From NCBI GenBank assembly GCA_002435595.1, contig DJBL01000104.1, positions 1 through 50,151 of the forward strand: a DNA stretch of 50,151 nt, given 5' to 3'. This stretch comes from Stenotrophomonas maltophilia (lineage in GTDB: Bacteria > Pseudomonadota > Gammaproteobacteria > Xanthomonadales > Xanthomonadaceae). Positions 46,513 to 50,151 of the stretch are shown in pieces. The position numbers and the translations under genes are program-made. Every line of letters begins with the position of its first letter. Position 1 is the stretch's first letter. A model generated the notes under the pieces. That model was given only the letters and a program-made list of their open reading frames with translations. It did no database searches and was not told where the DNA came from.

Positions 46513-47418
46513 TCAGCCTACCTGCTGGCGATACCAGTGCTCGATCAGGCTGCGCGAGATCGAAATCGGCGGCGACAGGCGGATGCCCTGGCCGTCGTCT
46601 TCGACATCCCGGGCCAGTGCGGCCCCCACCTCCTCGGCGGTGAACCAGCGTGCATCTTCCAGCTCGCCGTTCACGGTGGGCACGTCGTCTTCGGCGGTGG
46701 CGGCAAAGCCCAGCATCAGCGCGCCGGGGAACGGCCACGGCTGGGTGCCCAGGTAGCGGCACTCGCGCACCCGCACCCGGCTTTCCTCGAAGACCTCGCG
46801 CACCACGGTCTGCTCCAGCGATTCGCCCGGCTCGACGAACCCGGCCAGCACCGAATAGCGGCGCGGCGCCCAGTTGGCCTGGCGCCCCAACAGCAGGCGT
46901 CCGTTGTTCTCCACCGCCACGATCACCGCCGGGTCCACCCGCGGGTAGTGTTCGGTGCCGCACTGTGCGCAGCGCCCGACGAAGCCACCGCGCGAGAAGG
47001 CGATACCGCCGCCGCAGACGCCGCAGAAGCGCGTGCGCGACTGCCAGTAGGACATGCCGCGCGCGTAACAGAAGGCGCTGGCATCGGCGGCCGACCAGGT
47101 GCTGGCCGATTCACGCAGGTCCACGCGTTGCGGCGCGGTCACATCGACCGTGCCCGCCTCCACCGAGAACCAGCCGCGCTCACCGCGCAGGCCAAGGAAG
47201 ATCGCGGTGCCGGGGCCGCCGCCGATCTGCGCGCCACTGAGCGCCAGCGGCTGGCCCTGGTCATCGGCCAGCGCGCGGCCGTCCGCGTCCATGACCAGTA
47301 CGTGTGCGGCGGGCCACAGCCGCGCCAACGCCTCGGCGTCATCACGCAGCGTATCGGCGCGTTCAAGGGGATCGGTGGTGAAGGCGAAACCGGACAGCGG
47401 CGAAGAAAATCTGGACAT
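46513..47418 (-). CDS. nudC: NAD(+) diphosphatase / RNA deNADing enzyme NudC
   Basis: A 301-residue Nudix hydrolase. A zinc ribbon (FCGVCGGG...GRCAQCGTE, four Cys) precedes the Nudix box (GFVEPGESLEQTVVREVFEE), and the NudC-specific TQPWPFPGALMLGF (SQPWPFP motif) lies just after. The N-terminal NUDIX-like domain fills the first ~120 residues. It cleaves NAD(H) and removes NAD caps from RNA 5' ends. The ATG at 47418 has only a weak ribosome site. It lies between erpA and ampE on the minus strand. Confidence 0.95.
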   Translation of the reverse strand: MSRFSSPLSGFAFTTDPLERADTLRDDAEALARLWPAAHVLVMDADGRALADDQGQPLALSGAQIGGGPGTAIFLGLRGERGWFSVEAGTVDVTAPQRVDLRESASTWSAADASAFCYARGMSYWQSRTRFCGVCGGGIAFSRGGFVGRCAQCGTEHYPRVDPAVIVAVENNGRLLLGRQANWAPRRYSVLAGFVEPGESLEQTVVREVFEESRVRVRECRYLGTQPWPFPGALMLGFAATAEDDVPTVNGELEDARWFTAEEVGAALARDVEDDGQGIRLSPPISISRSLIEHWYRQQVG

Positions 47419-47490
47419 GCGCAAAGCCTGCCCATATTCGACGACAGTGGCAAGCGCCGGTCGGCCCATCGGGCCGCCGACGCGCGCCGA

Positions 47491-47880
47491 TCACATGCTG
47501 AAACTGCTGCCGCAGCCGCAGGTGGTCTTGGCGTTCGGGTTGCGGATCACGAACTGCGCACCGGTCAGGCTCTCGGTGTAATCCACTTCGGCGCCCATCA
47601 GGTACTGCAGGCTCAACGGATCCACCAGCAGCGTGACCCCGTTGGTGTCCACCGCCAGGTCGTCCTCGGCGCGGTTCTCATCGAACTCGAACCCGTACTG
47701 GAACCCCGAGCAGCCACCGCCCTGGATGTAGACGCGCAGCGCAAGCGAAGGACTGGCCTCGTCCTGGATCAGTTCCTTGACCTTGGCCGCAGCGGCCTCG
47801 GTGAAGTTCAGGGGACGGTCCAGGGACTGGTAGTTCGGCGCGGCGGCGGGTGCGCCGGGCAGGGAAACAAGCGTGCTCAT
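47491..47880 (-). CDS. erpA: Iron-sulfur cluster insertion protein ErpA (A-type carrier)
   Basis: A 129-residue A-type carrier. The three cluster-binding Cys residues are C57 (QGGGCSGFQYGF), C121 and C123 (KTTCGCGSSF). It receives [4Fe-4S] or [2Fe-2S] clusters from the scaffold and passes them to apo-enzymes such as those of isoprenoid synthesis. The N-terminal 18 residues (LPGAPAAAPNYQSLDR) are an extension common in Xanthomonadaceae ErpA. It follows the bactofilin gene by 47 bases on the same strand. Confidence 0.95.
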   Translation of the reverse strand: MSTLVSLPGAPAAAPNYQSLDRPLNFTEAAAAKVKELIQDEASPSLALRVYIQGGGCSGFQYGFEFDENRAEDDLAVDTNGVTLLVDPLSLQYLMGAEVDYTESLTGAQFVIRNPNAKTTCGCGSSFSM

Positions 47881-47927
47881 GTCCCCAGCATGGGGGCGCA
47901 TGGGCACGCTTTCAAGCGATCGGCCGT

Positions 47928-48386
47928 TCAGGCCATCGCGTCGGCCAGCTTCTTGCGGGCGTTGCCGTCCTTGCCCTTGTCGGCCGTTTCCTCGGCCGGC
48001 GGCGGCAGCGCCATCTGCGCCGCACCGTGGATCAGGCGGCCGGTGAGCTGGGCGCCGGCGTTCATTTCCACCACCTGGTAGTGGATGTTGCCGGTGACCC
48101 GCGCCGTAGGGGTCAGCTCGACCTTCTCGCTGGCATGCACATCCCCATCCAGGCGGCCGCTGAGGACCACCACCTGGGCGCGGATCTCGCCCTCGATGCT
48201 GCCCTGTTCGGCCAGGGTCAGGGTGGCGTTGGCCGCGCCGTCGGCGGCGATCACCTTGCCCAGGATGGTGCCTTCCACGTACAGGCCCCCGCTGAATTCC
48301 ACGTCGCCGCGGATCACCACCTGTGCGCCGATCAGCGCGTCCACGACCAGATGACCGTCGCGGTTGGATTTGTTGCTGCCAAACAT
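47928..48386 (-). CDS. Bactofilin-family cytoskeletal protein
   Basis: A 152-residue bactofilin. The core (residues ~12-118) is a run of short beta-repeats with regular hydrophobic spacing (VVDALIGAQVVIRGDVEFSG, LYVEGTILGKVIAADG, SIEGEIRAQVVVLSG, HASEKVELTPTARVTG) that folds into a beta-helix and polymerises. Flexible termini include a Lys-rich tail (KGKDGNARKKLAD). GGGGAG lies about eight bases before the ATG. Bactofilins scaffold cell shape or stalk/polar structures. The start is four bases from the stop of the DUF6776 gene, so the two are co-translated. Confidence 0.93.
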   Translation of the reverse strand: MFGSNKSNRDGHLVVDALIGAQVVIRGDVEFSGGLYVEGTILGKVIAADGAANATLTLAEQGSIEGEIRAQVVVLSGRLDGDVHASEKVELTPTARVTGNIHYQVVEMNAGAQLTGRLIHGAAQMALPPPAEETADKGKDGNARKKLADAMA

Positions 48387-48390
48387 GGGC

Positions 48391-49143
48391 TTACTCCCCT
48401 TCTTTTGCCGATGGTGCAGCCGGTGCGCCGGCCTGCTTCCAATCAAAAACCTGGGTGGCGCCCCCCGCGCCCGATCCCAGCGTGACCCGCACACGTTGCG
48501 GGGTGAAGTCTTTCGGCAGGATGATGCTGCCGGTGAGCTGCTGGAAGTACCGGAAGGAATACTCCTGGCCCGGTACCTTGGTGCGCTGGTGCAGCTCGTC
48601 CCAGCTGACCGAGGTCAGCTTGCCACCCTTGACGCCTTCGACGGTGAAACGCATCTGGCCCTGGCTGATGGCACCCCGGTTCAGGTTCTGGGTGAGCACC
48701 ACCGCGTACTGCCAGGTGCCGCCGGCCTCGGGGGAGAACTCCACCGAATGGGTGTTCAGGCCCTTGCGCTGGCTGGTGGCCCCCACCAGCCGCTCGTAGA
48801 AGGCCACGTCGGCGCGCAGCCCGGCGATTTCCTCGTCGCGCTCGCCCAGCGAGGTCTGCACCTCGTTGTTGGCGGCCCGGCTGATGCGATCGGACGCCTG
48901 CAGGGTGGCCTGGCGCTGCTGCAGCTCCACCACCTGCTTGTTCAGGGTCTCGGCACGGGCCTGCGCGGCCGCCAGCTGCTGGCCCACGTCGCCCCCCGGG
49001 CCTGCGGTCCAGCGACCGATCAGCACCGCCACGATGAGCGTGGCCAGCCACACCCCGCCCAACAGGGCCAGGCGGCGGCGATCCTGCACGGGCGGCGTAC
49101 CGGGACGGCGGATCTGGATACGTGAAGGTGTCGGGTTGTTCAT
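48391..49143 (-). CDS. DUF6776-type membrane protein with coiled coil
   Basis: A 250-residue protein. A basic N-terminus (IQIRRPGTPPVQDRRRLA) precedes one transmembrane segment (LLGGVWLATLIVAVLIG, ~27-45). A coiled coil (~52-115) follows (QLAAAQARAETLNKQVVELQ...), then a beta-rich periplasmic domain (YAVVLTQNLNRGAISQGQMRFTVEG, FRYFQQLTGSIILPKDF). The family is uncharacterised. It is the probable first gene of a DUF6776-bactofilin-erpA unit. A -10 candidate TACACT on the minus strand is at 49215-49210 with a GTGAAA at 16-base spacing. Confidence 0.8.
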   Translation of the reverse strand: MNNPTPSRIQIRRPGTPPVQDRRRLALLGGVWLATLIVAVLIGRWTAGPGGDVGQQLAAAQARAETLNKQVVELQQRQATLQASDRISRAANNEVQTSLGERDEEIAGLRADVAFYERLVGATSQRKGLNTHSVEFSPEAGGTWQYAVVLTQNLNRGAISQGQMRFTVEGVKGGKLTSVSWDELHQRTKVPGQEYSFRYFQQLTGSIILPKDFTPQRVRVTLGSGAGGATQVFDWKQAGAPAAPSAKEGE

Positions 49144-49326
49144 GGCGGATGTCCACGGCAGCGCGCTTGGCGATACCGGCACGGCCCCTGTCGGAACGAG
49201 CGACTGGCTAGTGTAAATCAGGGTTGGCGGATTTCACGCGCCACGGGCGGTGGCCGGCGGTGGCGTTCATTGACGTCATCCCCGATAGTGTGGGCCTGTG
49301 CACATTTTGCAGGCGGAGCGCGTGCC

Positions 49327-49956
49327 ATGACCGAAGCCCATCTGTTCGTAATCGGCATCCTGCTGGCCTGGCTGGCCGGTATCCGCGTGTACCTGACCGT
49401 GTTCGGCGTGGGCCTGGCCGGGTTGCTGGGCTGGGTCGACCTGCCACCGGCGCTGCAGGCCACCGAGTCATGGTGGGTGCTGGGCACCTCGGCCGCCCTG
49501 GCCATCACCGAGTTCTTCGCCGACAAGATCCCCGGCGTCGATTCGGCCTGGGACCTGGTCCAGACCCTGGCCCGGGTCCCGGCGGGCGCCTTCCTCGCCG
49601 CTGCCACGCTCTCGCCCAATGGCGAACTGGGCGGGACCGCGCTGGTGGCCGGTGCCGGGGTGGCGCTGGCCAGCCACGGCCTCAAGTCCGGCACCCGGGC
49701 CCTGCTCAACACCTCGCCCGAGCCGGCCAGCAACTGGGTTGCCTCGGCGGCCGAGGACACCGTGGTGGTGGGTGGGCTGGCGCTGGCGCTGGCGCACCCG
49801 TGGCTGGCGTTGATCGTGGTGGTGGGATGCAGCCTGGCCGGCGCGCTGGTGGTGTGGCTGGTCTGGCGCACGCTGTGGAAAGGCATGCGCTGGCTGCTTG
49901 GCCAGGCCGCCGATCGCGATGCGCCGCTGCCGAACCGCGACGTGTTGCCACCGTAA
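49327..49956 (+). CDS. DUF4126 membrane protein
   Basis: A 209-residue inner-membrane protein with several hydrophobic segments and the DUF4126 pattern: GIRVYLTVFGVGLAGLLGWVDLP, ITEFFADKIPGVDSAWD and VAGAGVALASHGLKSGTRALLNTSPEP (key residues EFFADKIPGVD and GLKSGTR). GGAG is about nine bases before the ATG at 49327. Function is unknown. It is divergent from the DUF6776 gene across 183 bases. Confidence 0.88.
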   Translation: MTEAHLFVIGILLAWLAGIRVYLTVFGVGLAGLLGWVDLPPALQATESWWVLGTSAALAITEFFADKIPGVDSAWDLVQTLARVPAGAFLAAATLSPNGELGGTALVAGAGVALASHGLKSGTRALLNTSPEPASNWVASAAEDTVVVGGLALALAHPWLALIVVVGCSLAGALVVWLVWRTLWKGMRWLLGQAADRDAPLPNRDVLPP

Positions 49957-50001
49957 GCAGAGACATGCACGGCATAATTGCGCCGCAGACTGGGAGTACT
50001 G

Positions 50002-50151
50002 ATGGCCGTTACCGAAAACGTTGTTGCACCCCCGCGCGTCATCCGCGCTGAAACCCCGCCGGCCGATCACTGGCAGCGCTGGGTCGGCGCGAGCGCGCCG
50101 GCCGTGGCGCCCAGCAACGTGGTCCCGCTGACCGCCGCGATCGCCACGGCC
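50002..50151 (+). CDS. Start of an unidentified gene, cut by the window edge
   Basis: An ATG at 50002 with GGGAG six bases upstream opens a frame that runs to the end of the window, 50 codons (MAVTENVVAPPRVIRAETPP...). A CATAAT -10 candidate is at 49973-49978; the TTGCCA upstream is at an over-long 22-base spacing. The visible N-terminus is Ala/Pro/Val-rich and matches no family I can name. Confidence 0.6.
   Translation, partial: MAVTENVVAPPRVIRAETPPADHWQRWVGASAPAVAPSNVVPLTAAIATA

Overview
This is a GC-rich chromosomal window from a gammaproteobacterium of the Xanthomonadaceae, most likely Stenotrophomonas or a close relative. The evidence is the divergent rhlB / trxA-rho arrangement with a long Rho N-terminal extension, a TonB-dependent receptor of the Xanthomonas/Caulobacter sugar type, and a GTAG-bounded inverted repeat pair resembling the SMAG/REP elements of Stenotrophomonas. 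No tRNA, rRNA, insertion sequence, prophage or CRISPR array is visible.

Layout. Positions 1-3853 hold rhlB (cut by the left edge) divergent from trxA and rho, closed by a bidirectional terminator. Positions 3930-13690 are a carbohydrate-uptake locus: an exported GH3 glycosidase, a LacI-family regulator, a FucP/GluP-type sugar permease, a large TonB-dependent receptor and a cupin/JmjC-like protein. Three copies of a TGACA-nnnn-TGTCA type operator lie on the promoters of the glycosidase, permease and receptor genes. Positions 13904-16501 hold a membrane diguanylate cyclase and an exported TonB-C-like protein. Positions 16559-20756 are a minus-strand block of a hypothetical protein, an MglA-like GTPase and two Roadblock/LC7 proteins, tightly coupled, followed by aceK. 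The monomeric NADP isocitrate dehydrogenase (icd) lies just beyond.

Positions 23661-26865 hold an exported small protein next to an unrecognised protein (a possible effector/immunity-like pair), a lipoprotein, a LysM protein and queF. The 727-base stretch between queF and the next gene is unusual: a 24-bp perfect palindrome, four ~75-bp tandem repeats ending in an inverted copy, and a 15-unit hexamer repeat. An exported M20 peptidase follows, then a three-gene RND efflux operon with two different pump subunits (MdtABC/MuxABC type, plausibly SmeIJK), a siderophore-type receptor, the inverted REP pair and a YccS-type FUSC protein.

The last part (41749-50151) has an SDR, a fused LplT-like transporter/PlsC acyltransferase, a CD225 plus DUF2752 pair, ampE, nudC, a DUF6776-bactofilin-erpA cluster, a DUF4126 protein and the start of one more gene. 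Most of this is core housekeeping sequence. The parts that best repay a second look are the LacI regulon, the GTPase/Roadblock cluster, the 23661-24956 gene pair and the repeat-filled gap at 26866-27592.
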